Counted from the stretch's first letter, positions 16,349-29,538 are shown. The stretch: DNA of 64,000 nucleotides from Tumebacillus sp. BK434 (GCF_004340785.1 NZ_SLXS01000004.1:1-64000), one strand, 5' to 3'. The notes: generated by a model not told the origin, from the sequence alone. Numbers and translations: made by a program.

Positions 16349-16852
16349 ATGCGGATACTTGGAATCGACCCCGGATACGGTCGAACCGGATACGGCGTGG
16401 TCGATTTGATCGGCAACCGATTGAAACCTGTGGAGTACGGGTGTGTGGAGACGAAGCCCAACACGCCGATTCCCGATCGGCTGGTCGAGATCTACGGCGC
16501 CATTCGCGAGATCATCCAGCGGCATCAGCCCGATGCGATGGCGGTCGAACAGATTTTCTTTGCCAAGAGCGTAACGACTGCGCTCGATGTGGCCCAAGCG
16601 CGCGGCGTGGTGCTGCTCGCAGCACGCGAGGCCGGTCTCGCAGTCGCAGAATATACCCCGATGCAAGTGAAGCAGTCGGTCGTCGGCTACGGAAAAGCCG
16701 AAAAGAAACAGATTCAGGAGATGGTGCGCATGCTGCTTGGGCTCGCCAAAATCCCCAAGCCGGACGATGCGGCAGACGGCTTGGCGATCGCGATCACCCA
16801 CGCGCACACCGCTCCCCTGCAAAGCCTTGCCGAAAGGAAGTTGAAGCCGTGA
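16349..16852 (+). CDS. ruvC: Holliday junction resolvase RuvC
   Basis: A 167-residue endonuclease cuts Holliday junctions at the end of recombination together with RuvAB. The acidic active site is visible: ILGIDPGYGRTGYG (Asp7), MAVEQIFFAKS (Glu about 67) and DDAADGLAIAITHAH (Asp about 138 and 141). AGGAGG precedes the ATG. The last codons overlap the ruvA GTG start. Confidence 0.95.
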   Translation: MRILGIDPGYGRTGYGVVDLIGNRLKPVEYGCVETKPNTPIPDRLVEIYGAIREIIQRHQPDAMAVEQIFFAKSVTTALDVAQARGVVLLAAREAGLAVAEYTPMQVKQSVVGYGKAEKKQIQEMVRMLLGLAKIPKPDDAADGLAIAITHAHTAPLQSLAERKLKP

Positions 16853-17475
16853 TCGCATTTGTTGAAGGCGTCGTCGCCTATGCGGAGCTCGACCATGTGG
16901 TGATCAACGTGAACGGTGTCGGGTACCGCGTGTTCGTGACCGGCACCACCGCGTTTCAAATGAAAGAAGGCGAAACCTTGCGCCTGTTCACTCACCATCA
17001 TGTTCGGGAGGACGCGCATCTTTTATACGGGTTCCGCACGAAAGAAGAGAAAGAGCTGTTCAACCGGCTGATCAATGTGAACGGCATTGGGCCGAAAGTT
17101 GCACTATCGATCCTCGGCGCAGGCACTCCGGACCAGTTTGTGTTTGCCGTTCGCTCCGAAGATGTCAATTTCCTGACCAAACTGCCGGGCATCGGCAAGA
17201 AAACGGCCCAACGCCTGATCCTTGATCTCAAGGAGAAGCTGGACGATCTGGCCACCCTGCTGCCCGTGCCGCCGCTGTCCAGCGGAAAAGGCGCGGTGAA
17301 GGCAGCGCCTGCATCTAAAGGACTAGGAGCCGAGTTGCATGAAGCGTTGACCAGTCTCGGCTATACTGAAAAAGAAGCGCATGAGGTTGTCCGAAGCCTT
17401 GCGGAAGAGATAACTGAAGGTGTTCCACTTGAAAGCCTGATCAAGCTCGCTCTGAAGCAAATGATGCGCCAATAA
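16849..17475 (+). CDS. ruvA: Holliday junction DNA helicase subunit RuvA
   Basis: A 208-residue protein starts at GTG overlapping the ruvC TGA (CCGTGATCG). The OB-fold N-terminus includes [10 protein letters not shown]. Two helix-hairpin-helix motifs follow ([16 protein letters not shown] about 75-90 and [19 protein letters not shown] about 109-127). The C-terminal domain, after a flexible linker near 140-160, contacts RuvB. RuvA tetramers hold the junction while RuvB pumps DNA. Confidence 0.95.
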   Translation: MIAFVEGVVAYAELDHVVINVNGVGYRVFVTGTTAFQMKEGETLRLFTHHHVREDAHLLYGFRTKEEKELFNRLINVNGIGPKVALSILGAGTPDQFVFAVRSEDVNFLTKLPGIGKKTAQRLILDLKEKLDDLATLLPVPPLSSGKGAVKAAPASKGLGAELHEALTSLGYTEKEAHEVVRSLAEEITEGVPLESLIKLALKQMMRQ

Positions 17476-17488
17476 GGAGAGGTATTTC

Positions 17489-18484
17489 GTGGAAGATCGG
17501 TTCGTCACATCTCAACCCTTGCAGGAAGACAGCGATCAGGAGACGCTGCGCCCCCGCTATCTGCACGAGATGATCGGGCAGCGCAAGGTGCGTGAAAACA
17601 TGAAAGTCTATATCGAAGCGGCGAAGATGCGCCGGGAAGCGCTCGATCATGTCCTGCTGTACGGTCCCCCCGGCCTTGGCAAGACGACGCTTTCCAACAT
17701 CATCGCCAATGAGCTTGGCGTACACGTGCGCGTCACATCCGGCCCGGCGATTGAACGCCCGGGCGATCTGGCGGCACTTTTGACCAATTTGCAAGAAGGC
17801 GATGTGCTGTTTATCGACGAGATCCACCGCTTGAACAAAAGCGTAGAGGAAGTCCTGTATCCGGCGATGGAGGATTATGCGCTCGACATCATCATCGGAA
17901 AAGGGCCGGCGGCGCGCTCCGTGCGCCTTGACCTGCCGCCGTTTACCCTCGTCGGTGCGACGACGCGGGCGGGGATGCTGTCCCTGCCGCTGCGCGACCG
18001 CTTTGGCGTCGTCTGCCATCTGGAGTATTACGACAATGAAGATCTGCAGAAGATCATCGTCCGCACCGCTGAGATTCTCGGCGTGCCGATCGTGCCCGAC
18101 GGCGCGCGGGAGATGGCCACACGGTCGCGGGGCACACCGCGGATCGCCAACCGGCTTTTGAAGCGGGTGCGCGACTTTGCGATGGTGCAGGGCGACGGTG
18201 TGATCACGGCAGAGCTGGCCGACCATGCCTTGAAGCTGATCCAAGTCGACAAGAAGGGCCTCGATGAAGTCGACCATAAGCTGCTCTTGACGATCATTGA
18301 GAAGTTTGGCGGCGGCCCGGTCGGACTGGACACGATCTCGGCGACGATCGGCGAAGAACCTGATACGATTGAAGACGTTTACGAGCCTTATCTGCTTCAG
18401 ATCGGGTTTATCCAACGTACACCGAGAGGGAGAGTCGTCACCCCGCACGGGTATCACCATTTTGGCCTGATCCCGCCGGAGTGA
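17489..18484 (+). CDS. ruvB: Holliday junction branch migration ATPase RuvB
   Basis: A 331-residue AAA+ motor starts at GTG behind GGAGAGG. Walker A is GPPGLGKTT (about 55-63), Walker [10 protein letters not shown] (about 105-113), the sensor region is VGATTRAG, the arginine finger lies in [12 protein letters not shown] (about 212-223) and the winged-helix DNA-binding end is [17 protein letters not shown]. It lies 13 bases after ruvA, so ruvCAB is one operon. Confidence 0.96.
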   Translation: MEDRFVTSQPLQEDSDQETLRPRYLHEMIGQRKVRENMKVYIEAAKMRREALDHVLLYGPPGLGKTTLSNIIANELGVHVRVTSGPAIERPGDLAALLTNLQEGDVLFIDEIHRLNKSVEEVLYPAMEDYALDIIIGKGPAARSVRLDLPPFTLVGATTRAGMLSLPLRDRFGVVCHLEYYDNEDLQKIIVRTAEILGVPIVPDGAREMATRSRGTPRIANRLLKRVRDFAMVQGDGVITAELADHALKLIQVDKKGLDEVDHKLLLTIIEKFGGGPVGLDTISATIGEEPDTIEDVYEPYLLQIGFIQRTPRGRVVTPHGYHHFGLIPPE

Positions 18485-18520
18485 TATTCTGACAAAAATT
18501 TGCCCGAATCTCGTTTAATG

Positions 18521-18547
18521 CCCCAAAACGCTAACCGGGTGTACGAA
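18521..18547 (+). promoter_or_regulatory. SigI-type promoter of sigI-rsgI
   Basis: CCCCAAAA (from 18521) and CGAA (18544-18547) match the known -35 (CCCC/A-rich) and -10 (CGAA) elements recognised by SigI factors and lie 26 bases before the sigI start. This suggests that SigI drives its own operon. Confidence 0.6.
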
Positions 18548-18572
18548 TCCTATAGCAAGCGAGGTGGAATGG

Positions 18573-19316
18573 GTGGGAATCTTACCGTTCCGACGCAAGA
18601 AATCGGAGGAGACATCAGATCTCAATCAGTTGTTGATGAAGGCACGCAGCGGGGATGAAGAGGCTCGCAACCAGTTGCTACGGGTGTACATTCCTTTCGT
18701 AGCGAAGAGCGCCTCCCAGGCAACGGGACGGTACATTCGCCGTGGGCAAGACGACGAATTCAGCATTGCGCTTGCAGCGTTTAACGAAGCGATCGAACGC
18801 TATGATTTAAGCCGTGGCACCAGTTTTCTCGGTTTTGCCGACACGGTGATCAAGCGGCGGTTGATCGACTATTTCCGCTCCAAGCAGGCGAAGCAGCGCG
18901 ACGTTCCGTTTTCCGACTTCGAAGTGGAAGATGAAGAGGAGAACGTGATCAACTACGTCGAAGTGCAAAAGTCTGTCGAAGAGCACCAGAAGCTGGTGGA
19001 AAGTGACGCCAGGCGGGATGAGATACTGCATTTTACCGAGCTGTTGATGCAGTTTGAGATCTCGATGGAAGAGTTGGTCGATCTGTCGCCAAAACATCAG
19101 GACGCGCGTGAAAATGCGATGAAAGTGGCGAAGGTGATCGCTTCGCACCAGGAGTTTTGCGAATACCTGATGACGAAGAAATCCTTGCCGCTGAAAGCCT
19201 TGATGAACCATGTCAACGTCAGCCGGAAGACGATCGAGCGCCAGCGTAAATATATCATCGCCGTTTCCTTAATCCTGATCGGAGATTTCGAAATGCTGCA
19301 AGACTATATCTTGTAA
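18573..19316 (+). CDS. sigI: RNA polymerase sigma factor SigI
   Basis: A 247-residue sigma-70-like protein has region 2 at about 50-120 (FVAKSASQATGRYIRRGQDDEFSIALAAFNEAI, cited by position) and a C-terminal DNA-binding region near 210-235 (KALMNHVNVSRKTIERQRKYI). SigI responds to heat or envelope/polysaccharide signals and is held by RsgI. GTG 18573 follows GAGGTGG; a GTG nine bases earlier lies inside the ribosome site. rsgI follows after 41 bases. Confidence 0.88.
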   Translation: MGILPFRRKKSEETSDLNQLLMKARSGDEEARNQLLRVYIPFVAKSASQATGRYIRRGQDDEFSIALAAFNEAIERYDLSRGTSFLGFADTVIKRRLIDYFRSKQAKQRDVPFSDFEVEDEEENVINYVEVQKSVEEHQKLVESDARRDEILHFTELLMQFEISMEELVDLSPKHQDARENAMKVAKVIASHQEFCEYLMTKKSLPLKALMNHVNVSRKTIERQRKYIIAVSLILIGDFEMLQDYIL

Positions 19317-19357
19317 CTGTTGTGGGAATGATTTTCTTATGGAAAGGGGGGCCGTTG

Positions 19358-20596
<1,239 letters not shown>

Positions 20597-20649
20597 GATG
20601 TCGATTCGACCTGTGCGGAACGTCTTTGCACGCAGATAGAACGCATAAC

Positions 20650-20681
20650 AAAACCCCGGAGCTGGTGAGCTTCGGGGTTTT
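20650..20681. terminator. Bidirectional terminator, rsgI and HD-GYP gene
   Basis: AAAACCCCGGAGC / GAGCTTCGGGGTTTT converges on both genes. Confidence 0.88.
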
Positions 20682-20684
20682 GTG

Positions 20685-21770
20685 CTACTCGTTGTAGCTG
20701 ACGATCATCATGGTCAGCTCTTTGGTGAGGTCGATGTCGTACGGGCTGTCCAGACGACGGCCTGTCTCATCGGTGAGCAGGCGGACGACCGGGCGCTGCG
20801 GATACTCCGGGTTGAGGCTGACGACGACTGCCGTTTCGTCGGTGTTCAGCTTGACCGTCATGCCGATCGGATAGACGGCGACGTTTTTCGCGAACAGGCG
20901 CACCAGCGACAGATCGAACAGCGCCGTGCTCCCGCCCAAGATGAACTCCAACGCTTCATGCGGCAAGAACGCTTCGCGGTGGAAACGCTTCGAAGTCAAC
21001 GCTTCATACACGTCGCACATGCCGACGATCTTCGAATACTCGTGGATCTCGTCACCCTTCAAGCCGCGCGGATACCCCGAGCCGTCATTGCGCTCATGGT
21101 GCTGGTACGCGACATGGGCCGACAGAAGCGAGATGCCGTCTTGCTCGCGCAGCATCTCATATCCCCATTCCGCATGTTTCTTCATCAACTCAAACTCGAG
21201 ATCCGAATAGCGGCCGGGCTTGTTCAAAATTTCTTGCGGAACCTTGGTGCACCCGATGTCATGCAGCAAGGCGCCAACGCCGAGCTCGGTGATCTCCTTC
21301 TGGCCATACCCTTTGGCCAGACCTAAAGCGGTCGCCAGAATGGCGACGTTCACCGAATGATGATAAAGGTACCCGTCTACCGTGAAAATGCTCGCCAGGT
21401 TGATCAAGCCTGTTCGGTTGGCTTTCAAATCGGCGAGGATGTCTTGGAATACCTTGGAAATCTCGCGGCCGATCTGCGGGCGGGAAGCGCGTCGTGCGCC
21501 CCGTTCCGAGTCAATCATTTGCAGCATTGAATTGTAGACGGTGTTGACTGCGCTTCGACGCGTCTCGTCAGACACCGCATCGACGATCACAATGTCGTCA
21601 GTGCGCTTATCTTCAATATAAAGGCTGGAGACTCCAAGCTGTTTTAAACGCGTGATCATGCGCTCGGAAAGCTTGACCCCAGCACCGACGAGGATCATAC
21701 CTTTTTCATCGAGGACCGGCTTGGCGAGGATCGACTCAACCAGACTCAGTGATACAGGGGCTAATCGCAT
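20685..21770 (-). CDS. HD-GYP domain phosphodiesterase
   Basis: A 361-residue cytoplasmic protein has an N-terminal region of about 110 residues, then an HD-GYP domain. Visible metal and signature residues are HHSVNVAILA (about 136), LLHDIGCTKVP (about 166), H-A-E-W-G (about 196) and HHERNDGSGYPRGL (about 226). The family hydrolyses cyclic di-GMP to GMP or pGpG. GGGAGA precedes the ATG. A diguanylate-cyclase-type gene lies at 27338, so both making and breaking of c-di-GMP are encoded here. Confidence 0.9.
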   Translation of the reverse strand: MRLAPVSLSLVESILAKPVLDEKGMILVGAGVKLSERMITRLKQLGVSSLYIEDKRTDDIVIVDAVSDETRRSAVNTVYNSMLQMIDSERGARRASRPQIGREISKVFQDILADLKANRTGLINLASIFTVDGYLYHHSVNVAILATALGLAKGYGQKEITELGVGALLHDIGCTKVPQEILNKPGRYSDLEFELMKKHAEWGYEMLREQDGISLLSAHVAYQHHERNDGSGYPRGLKGDEIHEYSKIVGMCDVYEALTSKRFHREAFLPHEALEFILGGSTALFDLSLVRLFAKNVAVYPIGMTVKLNTDETAVVVSLNPEYPQRPVVRLLTDETGRRLDSPYDIDLTKELTMMIVSYNE

Positions 21771-21998
21771 GCAGTACCGTCTCCCTGAAATTTTAGATTT
21801 TTCATTAGTATTATAGACGTTGAGAACCCCTAGTGTCCATCATTTCTAAAACAAATTAATCCTGTTTTCATAGTACCTGTCTGCTTTTGACGAATGGTGA
21901 CCGGTTTTGTAGAAGAAGGCAGGAAAACTGAGCCATATAGAGAAGTATAGTACCTTACATGCATCCCAAGATTTATTTTTTCAGAAAAGGAGACGATC

Positions 21999-24086
21999 AT
22001 GCGCACCTCAAGAGTATCTGCTGCTTGGAAAAAGGTCTCCGTCTGTCTGGTCGCGGTCACGATGGCCGGCGCCCTGATTCAGACGCCGATGATACAAACC
22101 GCTCAAGCGGTGAGCGGTTCGACCCCGATTCGCGTGGGTCTGATGATGAAAACGAGCTCTTTTAACACGACGACCGACACCGTCACTCTGCAAGGCCGCA
22201 GCGGCCTGCAGGCTGGCTTTTATACGGGAGGCAAGTTTGCGGCGCGCTATTCATCCACCGGCGCGGTGAAGGCTTCATTGGACAACTATTATGTCCTCGT
22301 CGGCAGCTACGCGACCCTTGGGGAAGCGCAGACGGCCGCGAACCGCATCGATGGCATGGGCATGTCGTACGACATTCTGGTCGAGACCGTCTCCGGCCAG
22401 AAGCAGTATCAGGTGATCAACGGGTATTATGAGTACCGCACGCAGGCGGATGCGGCCCGCACCAAGCTGGCATCGATCGGCGCGGCGAAAGTGCGCGGCT
22501 ACCTGCGCCTCACCGCCGGCAAGCAGGTCAGCCAAAGCGCCGCTGAAGCCAAGGTGAACGACCTGCGCGCCAAAGGACACGAAGCGTACCCGCTCGTGCG
22601 CAAGGATGGCACTTGGGAGGTCTGGATCGGCAATGAAGCGTCACAGGCGGAGCTGGACAGCGTAAACACGAAGCTCGGCGGCGGCTATGCCAAAGCCGAC
22701 TATGCGCCGGCCGACTATCTGCTGATCAAGAAGAGCGCGTACTCCGGCATGGAGATCCCGCACTTCATCCAGAACTCGGCGAAGCAGGAGTCTGCTTTCT
22801 TGCCGATCGGCACACCTGCGGTGACAAAAGTGGCGGAGAAGGCGCGCGAATACCGCGGCGCGATCCTGATCCAAGGCTACAATGAGAAGCCGCACGTGAT
22901 CAACTACGTCGGCCTCGATGACTACCTGTACGGCGTTCTGCCGCAGGAGATGGCGTCCGGCTGGCCGATGGAAGCGCTCAAGGCGCAGGCGGTCGCCGCC
23001 AGAACGTATGCGGTGCGCAAGATGGGCAGTAACCGCTGGGGCGTCGCCGACATCTCCGATGACGTCTGGGATCAGGCTTATCGCGGTTTCACGCGCGAGG
23101 CGACCGACACCAACCAGGCGGTCAACGAGACGATGGGCCAGGTGCTGATGAAAAACGGCGCCTATGTCGAGACGCTCTATTCCTCCAACCACGGCGGCTT
23201 CTCGGGCGATGTGGCGGAGATCTGGGGCAGCCAGGGCATCGACTACCTGAAAGCGGTGCCGAGCCCGTGGGACGCCGAATCGACCCGCCGCGAGCCTCTG
23301 ACCTACCGCGTACAGTTGCCGAGCGGTCAGATCGGCTGGATGCGGGCGAGCGGCGTGACGAAAGACGGCACCAATGCGGCCGGATTCGCCACCGGCGTCG
23401 TCAACGCCGACGCGCAGGCGGTGCGCCCGGTGCCGAACTACTACGCGAGCACGCTTACCACTGCGTCAAAAGGCACGCGGGTCGTGATCCTCGACGAAGA
23501 GATCGAATACAACACCTACAACTGGCAAAAAGGTCCGTTCACGCCCAATGAGATGATGAACATGATCAACCAAAACCAGGCCAGCGGCTATCCGACCGTC
23601 AGCGGGCCGGTCTACGATCTGCGCGTCACCAAGTGGGGCCAGGGCGATCATATGCTGGAGGTCAGCGCCAACGGCAAGCCGGTCACCGTGACCAACGCCG
23701 ACTATTACCGCTACCTGTTCAACGACCTGTGGAGTACGCGGGCCACGATTGAGCAGCAAGGCACGTATACGGTGCAAAGCGCCAGCGGCGTGAAGAGCGA
23801 GTACCCGAACGCCAAGCTGCAAGGCCAAGAGCTGCACGTGGTCACCGCGTCAGGGACGGCGACGACGTCGATCAACGGGTCGAACGACCAGTTCGTCCTG
23901 CTCGGAGCCGGTGGCAAAAGCCGCGTTGTCACCAAGACTCAGTCCTACATCTTCCACGGCAACGGCTGGGGCCACGCGCTTGGCATGTCGCAGTGGGGCG
24001 CACACGGTGCTGCAGTCAACGGGTATACGTATGACAAGATTTTGAAACACTATTATCAAGGGGTTACCCTGACTGAAAAGCAATAA
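21999..24086 (+). CDS. SpoIID/LytB domain protein with SPOR-like N-terminus
   Basis: A 695-residue exported protein has a signal peptide (about 1-35, ending QTAQA). A SPOR-like region of about 150 residues (YYVLVGSYATLGEAQTAANR and a second copy near 160-200) would bind denuded glycan strands. The SpoIID domain contains GLDDYLYGVLPQEM (about 305-318) and AQAVAARTYAVRK, and the C-terminal GHALGMSQWGAHGAA (about 658-672) is the lytic transglycosylase-type core. It should cleave peptidoglycan in the cell wall or during engulfment. AAAAGGAG precedes the ATG. It is much longer than sporulation SpoIID. Confidence 0.88.
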   Translation: MRTSRVSAAWKKVSVCLVAVTMAGALIQTPMIQTAQAVSGSTPIRVGLMMKTSSFNTTTDTVTLQGRSGLQAGFYTGGKFAARYSSTGAVKASLDNYYVLVGSYATLGEAQTAANRIDGMGMSYDILVETVSGQKQYQVINGYYEYRTQADAARTKLASIGAAKVRGYLRLTAGKQVSQSAAEAKVNDLRAKGHEAYPLVRKDGTWEVWIGNEASQAELDSVNTKLGGGYAKADYAPADYLLIKKSAYSGMEIPHFIQNSAKQESAFLPIGTPAVTKVAEKAREYRGAILIQGYNEKPHVINYVGLDDYLYGVLPQEMASGWPMEALKAQAVAARTYAVRKMGSNRWGVADISDDVWDQAYRGFTREATDTNQAVNETMGQVLMKNGAYVETLYSSNHGGFSGDVAEIWGSQGIDYLKAVPSPWDAESTRREPLTYRVQLPSGQIGWMRASGVTKDGTNAAGFATGVVNADAQAVRPVPNYYASTLTTASKGTRVVILDEEIEYNTYNWQKGPFTPNEMMNMINQNQASGYPTVSGPVYDLRVTKWGQGDHMLEVSANGKPVTVTNADYYRYLFNDLWSTRATIEQQGTYTVQSASGVKSEYPNAKLQGQELHVVTASGTATTSINGSNDQFVLLGAGGKSRVVTKTQSYIFHGNGWGHALGMSQWGAHGAAVNGYTYDKILKHYYQGVTLTEKQ

Positions 24087-24132
24087 GCGAATACATAGGT
24101 GTTCGAAATAGATTTGAAAGGTGAACCACATC

Positions 24133-26293
<2,161 letters not shown>

Positions 26294-26322
26294 TGATAGA
26301 TAGATTGGAGGGATAAGACAAA

Positions 26323-26583
26323 ATGGAACTCTTGGGACAATTAGCACCGATTCTGTTGATCTTTGTGGTGTTCTGGCTGTTCATCATCCGCCCGCAGCAA
26401 AAGCGTCAGCGCGAGCGCACAGGCATGCTCAACGCAATTAAGAGCGGCGACCGCGTAATCACCATCGGCGGCCTGCACGCCACCGTGGCGGCGATCGATG
26501 AAAAGACGGTCGTCCTGAACGTTGGCGACACCAAGATGACGTTTGAGCGCTCTGCGGTCAACCACATCGTCAAGGAAGACTAA
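26323..26583 (+). CDS. yajC: Preprotein translocase subunit YajC
   Basis: An 86-residue membrane protein has one N-terminal helix (about 6-26, LLIFVVFWLFIIRPQQKR) and a cytoplasmic domain with the conserved GDRVITIGGLHATV. YajC associates with SecDF in protein export. GGAGGG precedes the ATG; it follows tgt in the usual order and ends at a terminator. Confidence 0.94.
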   Translation: MELLGQLAPILLIFVVFWLFIIRPQQKRQRERTGMLNAIKSGDRVITIGGLHATVAAIDEKTVVLNVGDTKMTFERSAVNHIVKED

Positions 26584-26598
26584 TACCGGCCGATACAT

Positions 26599-26631
26599 AA
26601 AAAGCCTCCTCGCAGTTCGAGGGGGCTTTGT
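26599..26631. terminator. Terminator of the queA-tgt-yajC operon
   Basis: AAAAGCCTCCTCG / CGAGGGGGCTTTG; can also serve the converging gene. Confidence 0.8.
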
Positions 26632-26648
26632 TCATATTACCTGCTAAG

Positions 26649-27047
26649 TTACTTGCGCAGGTTGACGCCGATCATCCCACCGAATCCGCCAACGAGCATC
26701 ATCAGCAGGTCCTGGAACACCGTGTTCATGCTGAACACCGGACCGGTGACGACAACGAGGCCGAGCAGGGTGATGATCACCGCATACGACAGGCCGGTCA
26801 AGCCGCCGAAATACCAGCCGCGATTGCCGGCCTGGCGTGCGGCAAGCATTGAGCCGACCAGTACCGACACCATGTTCAGCACATAGGTGATCGAGGAGAG
26901 ATTGGCTTCGGCGACCGAAGTCCAGCCCATGACGAACGTCGTGATCAGGATCGAAGCAAATGCGGTGATAAACGATGCGATCAGACCATACAGCACGGGC
27001 ATGCCCCAAAAATTCGGCGCATACTCCGCGAGCGGTTTGCTTTTCAT
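26649..27047 (-). CDS. TIGR04086-family (YrzE-like) membrane protein
   Basis: A 132-residue protein has four hydrophobic segments and a Gly-rich end (LMMLVGGFGGMIGVNLRK). The ATG is chosen because AGGAGGTG lies nine bases before it. Position between yajC and the DUF421/spoVB genes equals that of yrzE in Bacillus, though here it is on the opposite strand. Function unknown. Confidence 0.78.
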   Translation of the reverse strand: MKSKPLAEYAPNFWGMPVLYGLIASFITAFASILITTFVMGWTSVAEANLSSITYVLNMVSVLVGSMLAARQAGNRGWYFGGLTGLSYAVIITLLGLVVVTGPVFSMNTVFQDLLMMLVGGFGGMIGVNLRK

Positions 27048-27201
27048 AAGACGTGCACCTCCTAGTCCCATTTTGTCGTTCTATGTATATTCGCTTGTAC
27101 CAGCGGACATGATGGAAAGTGACCGAAGTCGCAGCAAGAGTCTCAGCATCGGATGAAGATTCTTCACAGCCGTACAGCCAGCAGCTTTCGCAGCACTCGG
27201 C

Positions 27202-27233
27202 AAAGCCCCCGTCTCCCAGCGGGGGCTTTTTTA
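27202..27233 (+). terminator. Terminator-like hairpin before the GGDEF gene
   Basis: AAAGCCCCCG / CGGGGGCTTTTTT lies about 105 bases before the start with no gene preceding it on this strand. It may end a short leader or small RNA beginning near 27090, or act as an attenuator. Confidence 0.65.
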
Positions 27234-27337
27234 ACGCTTGTGAAAATTCCTTTAGCAGAACGAGAAGGATTCTTCGAACTTTTAGTGAACTATCTTACCT
27301 ACAGTTTTTGTATCGGGTGATGGAGGAGTGGTTGAAT

Positions 27338-29503
27338 GTGAGATTGACAGCGGTGAAACTGTATCAGTATGCAGTGCTCGCTCTTGCCGCATATTTGTTC
27401 CTGACAGCAGCTTTTGACCACTATGATTCGTTTCTCCGTCCGCAATTGATCCTTTTGCTCCTGCTCTACCTGCTCGTGGAGTCGATCCAGATTCCGCTTG
27501 GGAGCGGCTACGGGTCGCTGACGTATGGGGTCACGCTGGCCACGATGATGTTGTTCGGCCCGCACGTGGCCGCTCCGCTCCTCACCATCGCGGTGGTCGT
27601 AGCGCCGCTGATCAAGCGCAGGTTCCGAGGTACGCTGCTCCATTTGTTTAACGGTGCGCAGCATGCTGTCAGCGCGTTTGCCGCGTATGGCGTGTTCTTG
27701 TGGCTCGGCGGCGGTGCAACCCGGCTGACCGGATTGGGCGAAACGCTCGATTACTTGATCTTGCTGCCGATGACGCTGACGTATATGCTGATGAACCATC
27801 TTCTCGTCCAGATCTTTTTTATCCTTCGCCGCGACGAAGTGACGCCGCGCGATTTCCTGAGAATTTTTGTTTCCGACTCGATGAACTTCCTGATCTGCCT
27901 TCCCTTTGCCGTGTTTATTCTGGCGTTTGACGGGGATGCGCCTTCGCTGCTCCTGATGATGATCCCGCTCGTGCTGTTCGGGCAGGTCATGAAGCTGTAC
28001 CGCAAGATCAAATTGACCCACAAGGCGCATGAAGTGGTGCACCGTCTGCAGAGCGAATTCGATCTGCAAAATATCTCGCGCACGATCACCGAATCGGTGC
28101 GCAAACTGACCCCGTCCGTGTCGGCCGCCCTGTGGGTGATCGAAGATGAGCGGGTGAAGCCGGTCTGGATCGACGGCAAGCAACACCCGGAACTGATGCC
28201 CCAGGAAGGATATTGCCTGTCTGCAGGCAGCATCACTTCGCTCGCTGTGAAAAGCAAGCAGGTTGAGTCGGTGCCGAACACGTTGAAAGACAAGCGGATC
28301 ACCGAGAAATACGAAGAGTTCAAGTCGTTCCTCGCCGTGCCGCTGAAAGCGCGCGACAAGGTGGTCGGCGTCCTGACCTGTTACGGTGCGCGCACCTACG
28401 CGTTTACCGAAGAGCAGATCGAGCTGATCACCGTCCTCGCCGCCCAGGTCGGCGTGCTGATCGAAAACGCATCGCTCTACCGGGAGCTGCAGGAGGCGTC
28501 GCTCCGCGACCCGGGTACAGGGCTTTACAACTACCGCTATTTCTATCAGGAGCTGTCCCGCCGCTTTGAGCTGGCCAAGGCGGAAGTTCGGCCGATGTCG
28601 ATCGCGATCCTCGACATCGACCATTTCAAGAAATACAACGATACGTACGGCCATGTCGTCGGTGATGAAGTGCTGCGCCAAGTCGCGCAGGTGATCCAGA
28701 AGAATGTCGGCAAGCAGGGCGTGGTGGCCCGCTACGGCGGCGAAGAGTTTGCGCTTTTGCTCGACGTGCCGCTGGTCGAAGCGGAAGGCATCGTCGAAGG
28801 CATTCGCAGCGAATTGCATTTTCATAAGTTTCAATACCAAGGCTATACCGTACAGGGCGTGACCGTCTCCGTCGGTGTGGCGAGCTATCCGGACCACGAT
28901 CAGAACGAGAAAGAACTGCTGGAAAAAGCGGACCAGGCGATGTACTGGGGCGCCAAGCAGCGCGGTCGGGACAAGGTCGCCATCTACACGCCCGATCTTG
29001 ACACCCATCTGTTCGTCGACAAGCTGACCGGCCTGTACACCTACCACTACTTGCGGATCAAGCTGGTCGAAGAGCTGATGACCCAGAGCCGGGAGAGCGG
29101 CGAATCGTTCGCCATGATCTTCCTGAACATCGCCGAGTTCACGAAAATCAACCGGACCTTTGGCTTCGAAGTCGGCAACATGGTCTTGCGCGAAGTGGCA
29201 GTCTTGATCAAAGAAAACGTGCGCCACGATGAGATCGCGGCGCGCTACGGCGGCGATGAATTTATGCTGCTCGTGCCGCGGGTGAGCCGGGATGAGGCGC
29301 TGCGCATTCAGGAACGTCTGCAAAAAGCGATCTCCTGCCACAAGTTCAAAGTCGGCGACAACGTGCTGGTGCGCGTCGTCTCGCGGGCGGATGTGATCGT
29401 CTTCCCCGATGACGTCTCCGAAGGACAACAGCTGGTCTCGCGCATCGCCGAGATGTTTTTGCGGCTTTCCTCCAGCTGGCTGGAGCAACAGCAGAAAGCA
29501 TAA
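27338..29503 (+). CDS. Membrane protein with GAF and two tandem GGDEF domains
   Basis: A 721-residue protein starts at GTG nine bases after GGAGGAG. The N-terminal 230 residues contain about seven or eight transmembrane segments. A GAF-type sensor follows (about 255-400). GGDEF domain 1 (about 405-560) has DPGTGLYNYRYF and the active-site form RYGGEEF. GGDEF domain 2 (about 570-715) has DKLTGLYTYHYL and RYGGDEF. Both signatures look intact, so both could make c-di-GMP, though dimer pairing inside one chain is unusual. No EAL domain is present. Confidence 0.87.
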   Translation: MRLTAVKLYQYAVLALAAYLFLTAAFDHYDSFLRPQLILLLLLYLLVESIQIPLGSGYGSLTYGVTLATMMLFGPHVAAPLLTIAVVVAPLIKRRFRGTLLHLFNGAQHAVSAFAAYGVFLWLGGGATRLTGLGETLDYLILLPMTLTYMLMNHLLVQIFFILRRDEVTPRDFLRIFVSDSMNFLICLPFAVFILAFDGDAPSLLLMMIPLVLFGQVMKLYRKIKLTHKAHEVVHRLQSEFDLQNISRTITESVRKLTPSVSAALWVIEDERVKPVWIDGKQHPELMPQEGYCLSAGSITSLAVKSKQVESVPNTLKDKRITEKYEEFKSFLAVPLKARDKVVGVLTCYGARTYAFTEEQIELITVLAAQVGVLIENASLYRELQEASLRDPGTGLYNYRYFYQELSRRFELAKAEVRPMSIAILDIDHFKKYNDTYGHVVGDEVLRQVAQVIQKNVGKQGVVARYGGEEFALLLDVPLVEAEGIVEGIRSELHFHKFQYQGYTVQGVTVSVGVASYPDHDQNEKELLEKADQAMYWGAKQRGRDKVAIYTPDLDTHLFVDKLTGLYTYHYLRIKLVEELMTQSRESGESFAMIFLNIAEFTKINRTFGFEVGNMVLREVAVLIKENVRHDEIAARYGGDEFMLLVPRVSRDEALRIQERLQKAISCHKFKVGDNVLVRVVSRADVIVFPDDVSEGQQLVSRIAEMFLRLSSSWLEQQQKA

Positions 29504-29504
29504 A

Positions 29505-29538
29505 GAGCATCCCCTCCGGGTATGGAGGGGATGCTTTT
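29505..29538 (+). terminator. Terminator of the GGDEF gene
   Basis: AGCATCCCCTCC / GGAGGGGATGCTTTTG. Confidence 0.88.

Noticed and set aside
16240-17475. 411-codon plus-strand frame with a good ribosome site that runs through ruvC in another phase and into ruvA
   Set aside because: Over ruvC its composition is Arg-rich frame noise, while ruvC in the other frame has all catalytic motifs; the last half is simply ruvA.
27299-29488. 729-codon minus-strand frame opposite the GGDEF gene
   Set aside because: Antisense shadow with repetitive His/Arg/Asp composition and no ribosome site.
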